Part shown: positions 25,976-38,800 of the stretch, piece after piece
Layout: the number at the start of each line of letters is the position of its first letter
How positions within the stretch are numbered: the first letter of the stretch is position 1
Assembly (NCBI RefSeq): GCF_020382885.2
Contig: NC_058493.1
Coordinates: 19,128,999 to 19,192,998 of the forward strand
Length of the DNA: 64,000 bases
Direction: 5' to 3'
Source: Scatophagus argus
Lineage: Eukaryota; Chordata; Actinopteri; Scatophagidae
Position numbers and translations under genes: made by a program
Notes under the pieces: generated by a model
The model's input: only the letters and a program-made list of their open reading frames with translations
Databases searched by the model: none
Told to the model about the DNA's origin: nothing

Positions 25976-28900
25976 TGATAATTGATTTTGTTCAAACAAG
26001 CATTAATTAATTACATTCACCATATTTGATCTCAAGCACAAATAAACTTTGTATCGAACGGGGCCCTTTTGTACTGTCGTTCTCTGGAAACCGCTGTGCT
26101 GGAATGTATTTAGGTTTAGGTTGTTGTTCATGCATGCAGTGAATTTCCTTTGACAGGGATGTGTCCCTGAGTGACAGGTCAGGCATATGTAGGAAGACCG
26201 TGGGGGGCTTGGGCAGGGCTCTCAGGCCAGGTCACCCGATGCACAGAAGGGTCATGTGCAGTAATAATGGACAGGCTGCCTGAAGGCGACTGCCGCCGCA
26301 CATGAGCAGAAAGACGACTTTCTCTTCACAGCTTGGCCTGTCATTGTGTCTGTGTTTGTTTCCCTCGTGTGTGTCAGACAAGTGCGTGAACAACACAATC
26401 ATACACACACAAACACAGATGCAAGCACATAACCAGTGTTGCTGTCTTGTCATTGTTGTTTCATCTTTCCCTGTGTTAATGTCTGTGGTTCTGTGTGTTC
26501 TCTAGTGTGTACAATCTAGTTTCAGAAATTAAATGTAGTATAATATTCATGACCATGTTTTATGATCTGCAGCTAAGAATTGTTGAGTTTTCTTTTCCTA
26601 AGAATGAACCCTTAAAATTTACAGAGAGAGCAGATCTTTTTCCACAGACTGCCATGCCATGTTGCACTGCCACTTTTGTACAGTAGCCCTGAACAGACAA
26701 ACTAAAACACAGCGCTTTCTGTGTTGTTAGCAGTCACCAAGTGTGAGGGTGAGGGGTGTTCAGTTGATTGCAATCTGCAACCACACCACTAGATGTCACT
26801 AAATCCCACACACTGGACTGTTTTCTTGTGTTATACTTCTGCCTCCTAACAATCATTCTAGATTTGCGATTGATTGTAATTTCGCCCATTACAACAGTAT
26901 TAAAATTCATAGTTTTGACAAAGAAGTCAAACTACATGCGGAAGAAAACGGCTCCTCTAAATCTTAATATAAAGCCTTAATCCAAAGTGTTACCAAATTA
27001 AAACTCTTGGGTAAAATGTAAGGACACATGTGAGGACATGTGTGTTTATGCTTCTGCATTTATGGGTGCATGTCTCCATGCTGTTAGCGAGTCCCAGTCT
27101 AAATTACACACTGCTAATGGAAGTCACACCCAGCTCACTTTACTCAATCAGCAGCCGCTGCATTTCACTAAATGATCCAACCGCAAACAGGGATCTGCCT
27201 GACAATTTTGCTCTCACTGAATGAGTTTAACTGGTTTCTTATTCGAATATTAAAATTCTCTCGGAGGTTGAAATTTTGGTCTTTTTGGTTTAAACAGCTT
27301 TGTCAGCAGAAGACTAAAAACCTTTTTATATATTTTTGCCATCCTTGGTTAAGAAATCTCTTGATATGTTTAAGTATTTTCTCAAATGGCTTCCTTTTTA
27401 AAGTCATTCTTGATGTATCAAAGACAGCAATACGTGCAACAGTTGCAGGGAAAAGTAGAAGTCAAATTCAACATGACAGATTGATGTGTGTCTGTGTGTA
27501 TGCAGGTATGACAATGCTGGATTAATGATCAAATTAGTTTAACACACCTAGGGAAAAAAGCCAACTCAATGCAATAATACAGAAGTCTTTTACTGTGAAT
27601 ATGAAAAGTATTTGCCAGTAACATGTCACATATTGCAAATTAATATAATTCAAGAGTGCTGACATTCTGAGCAAACAAATTATTCATATGAGAATGAATA
27701 TGTGAATGCAGACACCCATTTTCAATCAAAGTTTGGCATTTTGAAAAAAAAAAAAGCAGTATATGTAGAAGTATATATATATATATATTTTACGCCTTGG
27801 AAAACAGTCACTGTCATATAGTACCACGCACACATGCAAGAAAAAAAATCTTACCGGCATTTCCACCGTTATGGACCGAGGAGCAGTTGTGCAGAGAGAG
27901 GCTAATGAATGGAAAACAATCCAGTATTAAAGCGGTGACTTAGTGGAAGTAAAATCCAGTTAAAAATCCTCCAGTGCCTAAGAAAGTGTAGCTGTAGCCT
28001 TCTCATCATTCATTCTCCACAGAAGCACAAAGCCTCTCACACACTCCAGCTCTCTGTCCCTGTGATTCAGCCTCCTCCCCTCTCCCTCCTCCGCCTCTCC
28101 TCTCGTCCTCTGTGGAGCGCTCAACCTCCAGTCCCCACTTGGCTGCTTCCCCCACACACCCCCACCCCCCATCCTCTGCATGGCTTTCAGTCCTTATCAC
28201 ATGCACACGCTCTTCCCCTAGAGCTTCAAGGTAAAGTCCACAGCAGCAGTTTACTCTCCTTTGTCATTCTTTCTTCCCACATTTTCCTTCTGATGTTTCC
28301 CCCACCCCCTCTCATCTTCTCCCCTTTGTTCTTTACCACTTCAAATGTCTCTCATCCTCTGTATCTTACAACTTCCATCACTGTTGAGTTCTGTCTTCAT
28401 TATATTCATTTAGAGGTTCACTCACAGGCTGTTTGTCTTACTTTAGCGTATTTTAGCATTACTGTTTTTGTTGTTTCTCCTTCTTCTTATTATTCCTATT
28501 CTTCTTTTTCTTTCCCCTTCTTTATTGCTGCACACTTGTCAATATGTCCAAACAAAAAGAACTGGAAAGAGATACTAAATTCTACTAATGAGAGGTGACC
28601 CTGTTACAGTAAGGGTGAGGGTAAAATGCATGCAGCCTCTCCTGGGCATTTGTCCAGCTTTGCCTCTTTGGCCCGTGTGCATAGCTTTGATGATGTCTGG
28701 CACACGGGTCACATCCCATCCTCTTTGTTGCCTCCAGGGAGCAAAGACTACAGTACTCAAGTGAGACCCCTGCCCATAAATATGATTGTAAACACTGCAC
28801 AACTCTTTCCAGGACACATCACTGATTTGCCCCTGACTTGACCAAATACAGAAATGTTCCCGAGACAGGCTGAAGTTCAGTTAAAAAAACCAAAATGCAC

Positions 28901-29913
28901 TGAAAATCAAAAAGTAAATTGAAGCTCGCATTATGATATTCTTTAAAAATGCTAAAGAAATGTTCATTATGGCAAGATAAATCAACACACAGTGATATGT
29001 ATGCTGAGCAGAATTACGTAACTTAATCCTCAAGGGTTTCATAAACCTGCCAAATAAATACCTATCGGACATATTCCATGTTGGAGTAAGGGTCATCTTG
29101 TATGTCCGATTCTGCTTTCCACTAAGGTATAACCGGGTCGTGTAATGCTACATTGTTATATGGATTTTTAGTGTAATTTTTATAACTGTACTTTACAATA
29201 AAAATATATACTAGCCCTACTATTCAGCAAATAGCCTGCTGCTAAAGAGCATGGCTTAAGCTCTGGTAGAGGTCATGCAATGAATAATACAACACAGAGC
29301 AGGCAATATATATAGTATGTAGCTGTATAGATTGTCCCTGAGTGACATTGTATATGTGTGTCATTGTACCATTCATTGTACCACTTATTGTGTTAACAGT
29401 AACTTATTTTTATGTAATTGCAATGATGTGGAGGCTGGTCAGTTTTCTGTCACATCTCTACTATCCACTGTCAAATACAGGTTTGATTTTTGTCAGGGTG
29501 CCCACTTCCTTCCCAGCTGTAACATATTGGATATTCAAGATGAAACTGACAGAAGGGGTGGGATTGTGAGACTAAAATTAAAACTCAAAGAAGCACAATA
29601 AGATAAAATTACCACAAACGGAGGACCAGAACATCGTCACTTGTGTTTTGATTCAATGCCATGTAAAACTTTTATTTTCTGTGCCAACACTTTGGATTTG
29701 AGTCAGTGTGTTTGCTCATAAGGTTCTCTGTGTTTTGTCTGGAAGCGCCACAGTCTCGGATATGAGACATACTGGTTTGAACTGCCTGTGGGAAGAAAGC
29801 AAAAGTGTCCATTCTCGATTGAAAAGCACTGTTTTTGCTGTGTGCTTGTCGCTATGTGAATTTACTTTTCTCCAGCTCACTTGTTTCACTCATCTGGTTT
29901 CTCTCTGTGTGCC

Positions 29914-29934
29914 ACCACCACCACCACCACCAAC
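29914..29934 (+). repeat. CCA trinucleotide run
   Basis: About seven CCA units, followed by C-rich sequence. Confidence 0.8.
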
Positions 29935-29984
29935 CCACCCCCAAATTACAGCCAAAACAACTGATCTGTCATGTGCATTAGTGT

Positions 29985-30125
29985 ATGTAGCTAGATGGTC
30001 AGCATGCTCACAAAGACAATGTTAACATGTTAAATTAGCATGTTGTTTAGCAGGTATACTGTTTACCATGTTTACCACTTTAGTTTAGCGGTTTAACATG
30101 CCAGCAATTGTTAATTAGCGCTAGT
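29985..30125 (+). repeat. Decayed teleost interspersed repeat fragment
   Basis: Words such as TCAGCATGCTCACAAAGACA, ATGTTAACATGTTAAATTAG, AGCAGGTATACTGTTTACC and TTAATTAGCGCTAG match the common fish repeat built on the alternation of 'CTAACATG' and 'TTAGCATG' words. Confidence 0.55.
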
Positions 30126-31609
30126 GTGCGAAGAGAAAGAGTGAACTTTTCTCTCACTACTGCAGCCCCTGTGTCTGCTTCAGCTAAACGTGCACTTGCC
30201 TCGAGTCACTCAGCCCTGTAAAGCTTTAGTAACACTGCCACCATGAAACGACTTTGTTTTAATTAAGCGTTTGATTTTTCTGCATTTTCATATCCAGTAT
30301 GTCCTTAAACTGATTGCCCTTAGGAAATTGTTTCTTACGGCTCTAAAGAATCTTTTTGCAGAATTAAACTCACTTTAAAGTTCAAGATATGAATCTTGTC
30401 AGGCTTATTACAAGTGGGAATGTGTTTAAAGGGAGGTCTCTGCCTTGTCAGTATTCATGTCCATATAGCTACAATATAAATACACAATCTGCACACATTT
30501 GTATGTAGTATGTGTTTGCTCATAAGAGGATTTCTTTAAAAGTAATAATAACAGCTCTATTTGTGATAATGTAAGTACTGATTGAGTATTCTCTTATTTT
30601 GTAATATGTGTGTATGTAATGTGTTCTGTAATGTAAATATATAGTGAAAAATCTTGTGTATGACAATGAAAAAGAAATTCAAAATCAGATGATCAGCAAA
30701 ATATTGTGATTAATATGATTATGATTAATGATTAATATATGATTATAGGCCCTTATTTCAAAGACAGTTACGTAACATAAAACCATACCTTATGTTTACA
30801 CCAATGATCGTGTTTGTGTGCAGGTTTTTTAAATAATTTCATGTGATTTAAGATGCTGAATTAATCACGCCTGTAAACTCTGAAGTGAAATCTTAGCTAC
30901 AAATCTCTCTGTGACCTCTTGTGAATACCTAAAGCAGAAATACTGGACTTTTCTCCCTGCAACACATATTTGACTTACTGCTGCCACATTCAACTTTTTG
31001 CTGCCAGGAAAATATTGTGCTTTTATTCCCTGTCTGTTGAGGCCGTATGTGCCTCATTTTCCCCAGTAACAAATGAAACAGCTTGGTGTGTTGCAATATC
31101 TTTACTTTTCTCATCCACAATTGATAAAAATGTTGGAAAACAGTCAGCCGTGTTTACTTTTAGTCAACTGTGATGCAAACGGTACAAAGTGTTGAAATTA
31201 TGAAACGCTGACTTGTGAAATCATTTTATTTGCGAAATCATCAATCCTATATTACAGACAACGCAGAATCCACAAAACAGAGCTAAACCACTTAAATCAT
31301 ATCTGAATTCATCAATAAAACACAAACACAATGTTTCATATCGCACTGCTGAAAACAGTCAAAAGAAAGCTCTCACAGGGTTTTCTCGAGCTGTGGTTTG
31401 TTTGATGTTACTGTGGGATTTAACAGCTGAGTTCCCTTCATCATATAAGAAACTGGTGCTGCATGTGCCACGGGAATCCGCTCTATGGGGAGTCTCCCAG
31501 CTGATGGAAAATAAGATTTCGCAACAATTTATTTCAGATTCCAAGAATCAACTTTTTTTTTTGTGCCGCACAGAAATTTCCAGGGCACAGACTTTTATCT
31601 CTCAGCAGA

Positions 31610-31617
31610 TATAAATA
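31610..31617 (+). promoter_or_regulatory. TATA box of hp
   Basis: TATAAATA, 86 bases before the hp start codon. A start site about 30 bases downstream would give a leader of roughly 50-60 bases. About 90 bases further upstream, at 31515-31525, GATTTCGCAAC resembles a C/EBP site; C/EBP factors control acute-phase haptoglobin in mammals. The functional link is inference. Confidence 0.6.
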
Positions 31618-31695
31618 TCTCCCGGCTCCAACATGCACAACACACTAAAGTGGAGAGATTTTCATCGCTGAAGACCAATGAATGTAATCAACAAA

Positions 31696-32614
31696 ATGTG
31701 GTAAGTTGTAATTAGATTAGATTAGTTTACATTCAGCTGTATTGTCATTGCACAGAGTTCAGGTACAAAGCCAGTAAAATGCAGTTAGCATCTAACCAGA
31801 AGTGCCAGAATAAGATTATTTACATACAAGTGCAAGAAGGGATATATATAAATTATATAGTGTTGTTGGCAGGGGTTTGCAGCATATATGCAGATATTAT
31901 ATGCATAATAGGGTGTGTACGTAGTTTAACAGCATACAGAAAATGTGCACTTGCTTGTATGTGCAAAAGAATATAAGTAACAGTAGTAAACTGAACATGA
32001 CTGAGAGTTCAGCTTTTACAAGAGTACGTGTGACATAATAGGAGTGTGATGGGAGTGCTGGAAGCTTAGTACTGTGGTGTGGAGTGTAACGCCTGCTGGA
32101 TGGGAGGAGGGGGAAAAGTAAATGGTTGGGGTGGACTGCATCTTGCCCTGTCCAATCAGGGTTTAATGTAAATGTAATAATATATAATAGATCGTATATA
32201 TTATTTTCTTTTTTTATTTTCATTTTGTGTGAATGCATCTGAGTATAAGTCTGTCTTCACTTTGAAACGTCTGATCTAATATCTTTTATATTTTATACAT
32301 TTTATCTTTTAATATCTCTCTAACTTAATTTTAAAATAATCATCCAGTAATGTTAATGTGAGCTGCCGTAAATCAAAGTCCTAATTATCTCACTTTGTAA
32401 TTAAATATACTGATTTGTTAACAATTTGTCATTTGTTCTCCACCTTTGTTGTTTTGTCTACGCTGATCCAGAATAACAGAAAGATTTAACGCGTGTTTGC
32501 CATGTGACTCCGCTGTTGTTTGCAGGTTTTCTTCCACTGTGCTCCTCCTGGCTGCATGGACTTGTCTGGCAGCTGTGACTCACACCGAAGGAAGGATGAA
32601 ACGCTCTGTGTCAG

Positions 32615-32648
<34 letters not shown>

Positions 32649-35600
32649 CTTACACAAACATATGTGTACACTGCCTAACATGGCAATGCAAGGCTGATGG
32701 GGATGTCATTAATTTTGCTTATATTATGTTAAAATGCTGCAAAATAAAAATATAATTCAAACAATAAGAATTAAAAAAAAACAGATAAATAATTGAAAAA
32801 ACAACTATGCTAATCTGCTAATCAATCAGTCAAGAGAAAGCCGCAAGATCAATGACAAAGACTCCACAGATGTTACTGGCACAGCTATGAACCAAAGGAA
32901 TAAATTTAATTTAAAATTTGAAGTGATGATGCTGCTTGATGAAAAATGAGGGGACAACCAATGCTGTTACAGCTCATCCTCTGGGGGAAAATGAATGTAT
33001 TTACCAGATTATATCTAATCTGATATTTATGGATACACTTGTTTGGATACTTTGACCTGCCGGTGGCGTTAGAGGAGAAGGCAATGCATCCCACAGTTCA
33101 ACTGAATTACTAAATTAATAGAGTACTCTAAGCTTAAATGAGTTATTGTGGGATTTCCAAAACCACATTCTGTTGATGCTAACAAGCTGGGAACATGTTT
33201 ACAGTCAGAATATAACCCCACATTAGACTACGACGACTGATCCAGAGATCTAAACAGCAGCCTTTAATTCCTGAACACATTCAAGGGGATCCAAACGACG
33301 ACAGGCTCCAGTTCTCTGAAGCTACTGTTTTACACTAATACCTCCTCGACAGCTGCTGTTCGGATAGATAACTCCTTCATGAAATGACACAGGCTTCCCC
33401 GTGGGATCTGAGGGCTGGGCTATTACTGCTCATTTCCGATAATGCTCTTGATTTGGCTGTAAGGCTGCAGTATGCGACAGGGAAATTGCCTGTTTCCCTG
33501 CTCCTCTTTAAAGAGCCCTGAAAAAAATAACAATGAAACCATCAGAGTCTAGTGAGAGATATGACTAAGCTGACTGGAGGCATGTTGGAAAATAATTTGC
33601 TGACAAAAGAAGAGAGCTTATTTTCAACAAAGAGATAAAAGTAATGAGACAGAAAACATTTAATGTAACAGAACTATTGAATTAGTTTTGCATTCGAGCA
33701 GCAACTAATTAGTCTTTCATACATTTATTTATGCCTGTAAGGTGTTGAATTTGTGGACTGATCAAAATACTGGAAGGCATTCTCGGTGAATAAATCCAGT
33801 AAGGATGCAGAGTTAGAACAGGATTAATTATCATGAGCAGTTATCTCAGTCATACAAAAGCGACGTAGATCAAAGCACAGAGAGTGGATGGATTCTCTCT
33901 TTCTTTGCTTCATGATGAATAATTAGAGGCCACTGTTTCTGAAGGAAGCCCTCAGAGCTTGAAAGCATAGCGTTCAGACAACAAAGCTTGGTTTAACAGC
34001 GGATCTCAAGCAGTGATAACAATATACTTTAAGGACTGCTGTGCATGCAAGCGATAACCCTGGTGTCAAGGAGATCATATTTTATTAAATATGTTCTACG
34101 AGAGGGGAAACAGCGAGGAAGAAAAATGCAGTTTAAAGTGTTGAACACACACAGGTAAACTAGTCAAACTGCTGAAGCATTCTTAATATCTGGTCTCAAC
34201 AGGCATCTGCTGTGGCTTTACTTATTCATCAGGTCTGATTGAGGGCAAGACAAATTTGAGAGCACATTACATGCAAAGCAGAGGAAACCAAAAACGAGTG
34301 AGTCACACAAAACAGTAATCAACCTTCAAAGATTATAGAGATATCACGGGTTTGTGCTTTTGTAAAATGCATACGTGTGCTCTTTTTGGAGTTTGGATTA
34401 AGCTTTAGATTAATAATGGATGTCATCGAAGAGAAGAACATAACCCGAAGAAAGGTTCGTTTGCTGTGGAGCATACAAGACGGTATCAGAACAAAAGCAG
34501 GGCTGGAAAGAGTACTTGAATGTTGTACTCAATTAGAAGTACTGTTACCTTAAAATGTTTTACTCAGGTAAAAGCAAAATTACTTGCGTGAAAAGATGTG
34601 ATTTTAACCTGCTGTTGATAACTCAATCAAAATCCACACAAAACCTTGTTGTATTGGTCCAAATTCAAATTGTAGCCTTGAAAGAACAGAAGAGGAAAAA
34701 AAAAATCTTCAAATACAAAAAGGAAAACAATTCATGTTTCTGCCTCAGCCTCCAGGTTAGCATCGCTTCGTTCCAGGCGAATGATTGGTGGGACGTTGGC
34801 TCCTCATGTCCCCTGGCAGGCCATGGTCTACATCGCTGACAGTGTTCTGGATGGAGGCTATGCAGGTGGTGCTCTCATCTCCGACCGCTGGGTTTTGACA
34901 ACTGGCAGGAACCTTTTTGTCAGAAAGAGTCGACAGGACATTCATGGAAAAGATCCTGTCCTTCCCAAAGTGTACCTGGGAATCTCACAACGGGCCGAAG
35001 CTAACGCCTCCAAAGAGGTCCATGTAGAGAAGGTGAGTAAGAAAAACTTTGGATGAAGATTAAAAGTAAAACTTTACCTCTACAGCCACGTTGAACGCAC
35101 GAGCATCTGCTGTTAAATGCATGTTGTTTTTTCTGTTGCATTAAGTGTGTATTAATTCACGGGTGAACACAGTCAAAAGGAAACTATGTGTTCTTGACCA
35201 TTTTTTTTAAAGATCATCACTGTTGGTTTTGATATTTTTATGGGATTGATTTATCATTAATCATCACCATGTTTATCTAAAAATGAGCAAACATAGTTTT
35301 TACTGGACAGTAACAAGATTTGACATATTTAATGTCATATTTCACGTAATATTAAGAAGGATATTTTTATTGCTGTGCTACTATATTGTAGTGTAATGAA
35401 AACGATTAAAGGCCAAACACTCAGTCAGACCTCTCTTTAATCTTTAATCTTTAATCTTGTCTGTTACCTTCCCCTCTTGCAGGTTGTTCTCCATCCAGGC
35501 TTCCAGAATCAATCTGACTGGGACAACGACCTGGCTCTGATCCAGCTGAAGGAGCCTGTGGTGATGAGCAATAAAGTGACCCCAATCCCCCTGCCGGAGA

Positions 35601-36046
35601 GAGGCCAGGACCTGGCAGACGTCGTGGGAGGCTCTGGGGTCATCACCGGCTGGGGCTGGGGGATCGACCTCAACCTTGCTACATCACTCAAACATCTTGT
35701 ACTCCCCCTGGCCAATCACTCCGACTGTCGGGCGGAATATGAACATTTTGCATTCACGCCAGCTGTAGACGACAACATGTTCTGCACCGGACCCACAAAG
35801 TATGAGGAAAATGTTTGTTTTGGTGATGCAGGAGGCGCTCTGGCTGTCACGGATGCTGAAACGGGGGACATTTACGTTGCGGGGATCCTTTCCTATGACA
35901 AGTCCTGCAGCAGGTACAAGTACGGAGTTTATATGAAGATTTCCTCATACTTGCCCTGGATCCACAGTGTCATCAGAGGAGATACAGAGAAATCGTCTGC
36001 TCTGCGCTCTGATGCAATGTCAAAGATGTACTCATGGCAGCCATAG
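31696..36046 (+). CDS. hp: Haptoglobin, short fish form (serine-protease-like, no CCP domain)
   Basis: Plasma protein that captures free haemoglobin. Coding exons are 31696-31700 (only ATGTG), 32526-32614, 34749-35032 and 35483-36046; all borders are GT-AG with matching phases, giving 313 residues. Signal peptide is about 1-18. A basic RSRR (39-42) precedes MIGG, the expected cleavage to the protease-like domain (43-313). The domain is catalytically dead: the His position is Arg (WVLTTGRN, R85), the Ser is Ala (FGDAGGAL, A242), while the Asp remains (DNDLAL, D142). Human haptoglobin also lacks the triad His and Ser. No CCP module lies between signal and cleavage site, as known for fish haptoglobin. 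Only four cysteines remain outside the signal peptide (208, 227, 238, 268). An AATAAA is at 36170. Position near dhodh agrees with mammals. Confidence 0.95.
31701..32525 (+). other. hp intron 1
   Basis: Starts GTAAGT directly after the five coding bases ATGTG and ends TTTGCAG. Most of its first part is an interspersed repeat (31713-31980). A second ATG at 32497 lies inside this intron and is not the true start. Confidence 0.85.
31713..31980 (+). repeat. Interspersed repeat D, copy 1 (within hp intron 1)
   Basis: Carries GTATTGTCATTGCACAGAG, CAGGTACAAAGCCAGTAAAA and TGCAGTTAGCATCTAACCAG, a common fish repeat. It begins only about a dozen bases after the splice donor. A short relative lies at 38745-38800. 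Confidence 0.65.
32618..32645 (+). repeat. CA microsatellite at the hp intron 2 donor
   Basis: About fourteen CA units starting three bases after the donor GT. Confidence 0.95.
34495..34640 (+). repeat. Teleost interspersed repeat E, fragment in hp intron 2
   Basis: Reads GGGCTGGAAAGAGTACTTGA, TTGTACTCAATTAGAAGTAC, TGTTACCTTAAAATGTTTTA and CTCAGGTAAAAGCAAAATTA. This is a common fish repeat rich in AAGTAC words. Related AAGTAC-type fragments lie at 39335, 51590 and 52690. Confidence 0.65.
35033..35482 (+). other. hp intron 3
   Basis: A phase 0 intron from GTGAGT to CTTGCAG. It holds three tandem TCTTTAA-type words near its end (35432-35458) and has no coding content. Confidence 0.85.
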
Positions 36047-36169
36047 AGCTTCAGACTCGGTTCTTTTGAGTTTGGAGAGAAATCATCTGTAAGATATTGA
36101 GTCGTTTTACAGAATGTAATCATGTCTGTGTTCTACCACTTTGTTACTCTGACTGGAAAAGTTTTCTAT

Positions 36170-36175
36170 AATAAA
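36170..36175 (+). terminator. hp polyadenylation signal
   Basis: AATAAA 124 bases after the hp stop codon, in the expected place. Confidence 0.75.
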
Positions 36176-38744
36176 CAAAAATTGCCCACCAAAAAAAACC
36201 CGATTAGTATCAGTTTCAGGAAATGGCCAAAAACCACATGTATTTTGTGAGATCCATTCAAAAGTGATCCTCAAGACACGTGTGCAGGCATGTTATAACA
36301 GCAGGTGTGAAGTGAGGGATCCAGGACACGTGTTGTTAATATTAGGTCAGAACAGACTCAAAGTGTCGTTTTGGGGGACAATTTAAAAAGATTATTTTGT
36401 AGTTTAGTTTTGAGAAAGAGTTGACGCTCAGAGCGAACTGCTGTGTCCGCATGTGATGTTTCGCTGTTAGACAGATAACTTTGCAAAGAGAACTCGAGAG
36501 CTTCAAAAGTTCAGACGACATTTCATCATGTGCAATCTTCAGCGTAAAAGAAGAAGTTGACGATGGAATAAAAGTGAATGACACAACTCAAAATTTGTGT
36601 TGCCTGCAGATGTTTTTTTTTTTGTTTTTGTCCACCAGGAGCAATAGGACTTCAAAGATACTTTTGTCTGGCAGATGTGTGTCCACTCTGCCATAAATCA
36701 TGAACTGTCTCAACAACAAATGCTTTTCTCCACACCAGAAAAGCAGGAAGATGACAGCTGCCTGTCCAGTCAATACAATATGAAAGGGGAAGATAAGAGA
36801 GAAGGAAAAAAAAATCAAAGTGCAAGGTGGAGGCGGCTGGATTTTTTTTTTTCTCTGGCTGTTTTTAAGAGAGGATGGAAATGTTTGGATTGATACGACG
36901 GTCAGTGAGTTGTTTAATCTGCATATCATAGTTATGAATAGTCGACAGACAGCTTCCACAAAGAAAATCACTGCACTGCTGTTGTGTCATTTGTTGATGG
37001 TGCGACCAAACGTTGTTTTTGAGCTGGGGGTTTGTGCTTTTTTGTTCTATCATTGCAGTTTGCACTGAGTGTTTCTTTTGGTTTTCTTACTCTACATATC
37101 ACTACCATTTTACCTCCCAGGACTTGTTGTGGTTAATTAAAGGTTTGGTGTTGTGAAGACTGAATCCAAAAGAAACCTTTAAAGGATTGGAGGTTACAGA
37201 CAGTTGACACATTCAAGGGAGCCCCTGAATATATGAGGGGAGAATCATTATGAAGTGCTTTGATACAAGGTGAGAGGGGGTTTACACTGAATGCTTTCTA
37301 AGTATAAAAAAATTAAGTCAGTCACATGCTGGAGTCTTAGCATTTACTCCATATGAACACACCTGAGCACCATGGGAGACTGTGGACTGAATTGTTGCAT
37401 AGCTCTCACCACCCCCATCGTCAAAAAAATTTAATTAAATTTAAAAAATTAAAAATTACAAAATAGTGTTTATGATTGTTTTTAGAGCTTAGAATCATAA
37501 ACAATACATTTGTCTTTATAATCTATAAAGTACACAACACACTCAATCCTCAGAGGAGAAACTCTCGTAGGATCTTTGAAGATTCATATGCACTGGGTCT
37601 CAGGTTCTGACACCTTGCAACCTGATCTGTGGACTATTAAATTACTCATCTGGTCTCACAAGGAGCCATCTGATACTTTAACCTCTTCATCTGATTGTAA
37701 GAGTTTGTTGGGACAGCTTATATCCTTACTTGAGTCACTGATTGGGAGGTTCAGTTTGTTACAAATGCACCTGCTACACATCATCTGTTCAACATCGGCC
37801 TGCGCGTACATGAGAGTCTCTTGGTTTACAGTCAGCGCTATAATATTGACAGCAGAGAGATCTTGAGACAAAGTATCTCTTGAGCTGCTTACTGAAGTGT
37901 AAACAGAGTTACATATTTGAGCATTTTTAGGTAAAACAAAAATGGAGCTGTTGAAGGTAGCAAGAAGTATTTTTTTTAGCAAGTCTGCAGCAGGGTGCAG
38001 GAGGCTCTTCTATATGGCTTCTAAATTATTAATATCCCTGTCAAGGGCCATTACTCTCTACCAGTCTCAGAGTGCACTCTCTCTGGCTCCATCGCTCCTG
38101 CAGAGCACCGACTGAGCTCACAACATGAACACTCTCTTTTCTTTATTTTTTTTAAACCAGAATTAGAATGGATCGTGTAATGAATATATATCATCAAATT
38201 TAACTTTAATACTTCATTTGTAATGAGAAGTTGTGACGTTCTTTCCCTTAAGTTGGTCATGATGATAAATCTGAAAATACTGAATATCTCACTCTCCTGT
38301 TCTTCTGGCAATTTACTTAAAATATCCGTTATGTAAATTATGAAGTACAAATGTCCAGTTGCTGGGCATTTTAACTTTTGTATGTTATTTGTCATAATTT
38401 TTTTTAAAAAAACTGCTTAGCTCTATAACTGTGTATATGCATTACAAACTGTTCCTTCACCCTGACGTGTACAGTTTTTACTGGTTATGTGTTTGCCTTG
38501 AGGAGGTGATGCAGTTCTGATTGTGGATATCTGTAAATTCAGTCATCAAACACGAAAATGGAGCTCTGAATGTAGAGGAAAAAAAAAAGATAACCTGCTG
38601 ACGCGAGCATGTTGTGTACTGTAGCTGCCGGATTATGTACTCTGTCCTTATGTGTAACCAGGAAACGTTAAACAAGCTTTCTGAAGCTTCATCGCCGGCC
38701 TTTGACCACACACCCCGTGCTTTTCGCAAAGAAATATTACAACA

Positions 38745-38800
38745 GATAGAATAGCCTTTATTGTCATTGTACATGGTACAACGAACCTGAGATAGGGTGA
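38745..38800 (+). repeat. Interspersed repeat D, short fragment
   Basis: AGAATAGCCTTTATTGTCAT followed by TGTACATGGTACAACGAA, the start of the family found in hp intron 1. Confidence 0.5.

Larger units (their letters stand above)
21772..31695. other. Intergenic region between the GPCR gene and hp (about 10 kb)
   Basis: Holds the upstream DNA of both divergently placed genes. It contains repeat fragments (22735, 23192, 25735 and 29985), CA and CCA microsatellites, and a pyrimidine-rich stretch at about 28060-28180. The stretch at 30708-30745 repeats ATTAAT words. Longer open frames here, such as 28062-28598, are low-complexity and resemble no family. The last ~100 bases form the hp promoter and leader. 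Confidence 0.6.
32615..34748 (+). other. hp intron 2
   Basis: A phase 1 intron of about 2.1 kb. The donor GTAACA runs straight into a CA repeat. The acceptor is TGCCTCAG; the other nearby AGs (34755, 34769) would bring stops into frame. A repeat fragment lies at 34495-34640. Confidence 0.85.

Noticed and set aside
28062-28598. 178-codon open frame, plus strand
   Set aside because: Pyrimidine-rich low-complexity DNA giving Pro/Ser/Phe runs; no domain, no splice support.
32497-32697. ATG at 32497 as the haptoglobin start
   Set aside because: It lies before the TTTGCAG acceptor of exon 2. Joining ATGTG at 31696 gives a better signal peptide and proper splice sites.
34755-34769. Alternative acceptor AGs for hp exon 3
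   Set aside because: Both would place a stop codon just after the junction; the AG at 34747-34748 keeps the frame to the RSRR site.
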